A stretch of DNA of 5,065 nucleotides. Source: a bacterium (GTDB taxonomy: Bacteria; Patescibacteriota; Minisyncoccia; UBA6257; UBA9933). The stretch lies in assembly GCA_021817915.1 (NCBI GenBank), contig JAKAFV010000042.1, forward strand, positions 1 to 5,065. The letters are read 5' to 3'. This document shows, one piece after another, positions 3,798 to 5,065 of the stretch. The first letter of the stretch is position 1, and each line of letters starts with the position of its first letter. A program made the position numbers and the translations under genes. The notes under the pieces are model-generated. The model saw only the letters and a list, made by a program, of their open reading frames with translations. It was not told the DNA's origin and did no database searches.

Positions 3798-5065
3798 TGG
3801 CTCTATTAGAAGACCAAAATAAAAACGAAATCAATTTGAAAAATTCCGAAAAACTCGGGTGGGCGGAAGGATTTTCCGGGAATACGAAGCCTTTTTCAAA
3901 AATTTATTCTGAAATAGACAAGGCAAGCAAGCCTTTGTTTTGGGGAGTATTGGCTATTTTTGTATTGGCGGCGGCGGGCGTCGGCTTTTATTTTTATTCA
4001 TATCTTGTTAATCGCGACATCGCTTTTTCTTTAAGCGCGCCCCAGAGCGTTTTGGCGGGCGTGCCGTTTGACATTGAAGCGGAAGCAAAAAATAATTTTA
4101 GCAATCCGCTTAACGACGTAAAAATATCCATTGTTTTGCCGGAAGGGACTTTTTTCTCGGGAGAAAGCAAGAATAAAAGGTTTTACGATAAAAATTTCGG
4201 GACTCTCGGGCAAAACGCCAATTTTCAGGAAAAAATTTCAATAGTCGCCCTTCCGGGCAGCCAAGCGCTCAAAAAATTTGACGTTAAAATTTCTTATTAT
4301 ACTCCGGCGCTGGGAGCCGGTTCGCGGTTTGAACAAACAAAAACAGTTGAAATTTCTACGGGCGAACCGGCTTTAAAATTAGACGTTGTCACGCCCCAGA
4401 AAGTTTTAAATAATGAAGATTTTGAAATAGAAGTCCGTTATCGAAATACGGCGGACATAAGCCTTTCAAATGTTAAATTAGAGCTGGGGTATCCCGAATC
4501 GTTCATTTTTAAAAATTCAACGATAGCTCCGTCGGAAAAAAATAATATTTGGATTATTGGGGATTTGCCAAAAAACAGCCAAGAGGGAAACTTGATAATA
4601 ACAGGCAGGGTCGTCAGTTCAGACAAATCATTTTTTGAGATAAAAGGCGGTTTGCGCGCGGGAGTGTCCGGCCAGGAATATTTAATAAATGAAAAAACGG
4701 CTCAAATAAGCATCGCTTCGTCTCCATTGATTTTAAGCGTGAGCCTTGGCGATAAGCAAAATTACGTTATTTCGCAGGGGGAAAATTTAAGATATAAAAT
4801 AAATTACCGCAATTCTTCCGATGTCGGATTAAACGACGCGATAATCACGGCAAAGCTTGCGGGAGAGATGTTTGATTTCCAAACTTTTAGCAGTAACGGA
4901 TTCTTCGATTCAAAAAATAATATAATAACTTGGAATGTCGCGAATACCTCGAATCTTCGCGTAATCGGGCCGGGCGCCAGCGGTTATGTGGAATTTCAAA
5001 TTAGGACAAAAGACGCATTTCCGATTAAAAGAGAAAGCGATAAAAATTTTGTTTTGAGCGTGGCG
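3797..5065 (+). CDS. Single-pass membrane protein with tandem Ig-like (DUF11-like) repeats, 3' end missing
   Basis: The open frame runs 423 codons from the ATG overlapping the recO stop to the window edge without a stop. Residues 1-45 are hydrophilic and probably cytoplasmic, 46-71 are one membrane helix (PLFWGVLAIFVLAAAGVGFY), and the rest should be outside. The outer part is three beta-rich repeats of about 118 residues, starting near 75, 193 and 311. Each opens alike: LSAPQSVLAGVPFDIEAEAK, then LDVVTPQKVLNNEDFEIEVR, then LSVSLGDKQNYVISQGENL followed by RYKINYRN. Each continues with a NxxxxxLxxVxxxxxLP-like strand, as in DUF11/CARDB or S-layer-type Ig modules. No enzyme motif or cysteine is seen, so a structural or adhesive role on the cell surface is likely but unproven. 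The tight overlap with recO suggests one transcript rather than a shared function. Confidence 0.85.
   Translation, partial: MALLEDQNKNEINLKNSEKLGWAEGFSGNTKPFSKIYSEIDKASKPLFWGVLAIFVLAAAGVGFYFYSYLVNRDIAFSLSAPQSVLAGVPFDIEAEAKNNFSNPLNDVKISIVLPEGTFFSGESKNKRFYDKNFGTLGQNANFQEKISIVALPGSQALKKFDVKISYYTPALGAGSRFEQTKTVEISTGEPALKLDVVTPQKVLNNEDFEIEVRYRNTADISLSNVKLELGYPESFIFKNSTIAPSEKNNIWIIGDLPKNSQEGNLIITGRVVSSDKSFFEIKGGLRAGVSGQEYLINEKTAQISIASSPLILSVSLGDKQNYVISQGENLRYKINYRNSSDVGLNDAIITAKLAGEMFDFQTFSSNGFFDSKNNIITWNVANTSNLRVIGPGASGYVEFQIRTKDAFPIKRESDKNFVLSVA

Noticed and set aside
3616..4626. Minus-strand frames of 60-72 residues opposite recO and the repeat protein
   Set aside because: They lie opposite confident plus-strand genes and look like composition-driven shadows.
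1..5065. UGA recoded to glycine, as in Gracilibacteria and SR1
   Set aside because: No in-frame TGA interrupts any of the recognised genes, and tryptophan is encoded by TGG.

Overview
The window looks like a chromosomal segment of a Candidate Phyla Radiation bacterium (Patescibacteria, most likely Parcubacteria-like). The reasons are moderately AT-rich DNA, short intergenic regions, near absence of Shine-Dalgarno sequences, a very compact RecO, a small Cys-x2-Cys/Cys-x2-Cys protein of a kind frequent in those genomes, and a type IV pilin-like head fused to a LamG-type domain. This placement is inferred from gene style, not from a marker-gene tree.

Layout: (1) 2-541, plus strand: the 3' part of recA, interrupted by an in-frame TAG at 233-235 with clear RecA homology on both sides. 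(2) 541-865, non-coding, between the convergent recA and pilin genes: a perfect 38-bp terminator palindrome followed by five short palindromes that all fit CTATG-N6-CATAG with different, mostly self-complementary centres. (3) 866-2077, minus: a pilin-like/LamG surface protein. (4) 2078-2211, non-coding: a probable promoter for the pilin gene and a hairpin terminator pair ending the upstream gene. (5) 2212-2409, minus: a 65-residue zinc-ribbon-like protein. (6) 2507-3217, minus: a membrane-anchored DsbA-like thiol oxidoreductase. (7) 3218-3293: a very AT-rich divergent promoter region. (8) 3294-3797, plus: a short RecO. (9) 3797-5065 and beyond, plus: an incomplete single-pass membrane protein with three tandem Ig-like/DUF11-like repeats, overlapping recO by one base.

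Two themes run through the window. recA and recO belong to recombinational repair, recO serving to load RecA. The DsbA-like enzyme, the cysteine-containing pilin/LamG protein and the repeat protein all act at or outside the cytoplasmic membrane; the enzyme could make disulfides in the pilin/LamG protein, but that link is inference. No CRISPR array, insertion sequence, tRNA or rRNA is visible. The points most worth a second look are the recA TAG codon and the palindrome family downstream of recA.
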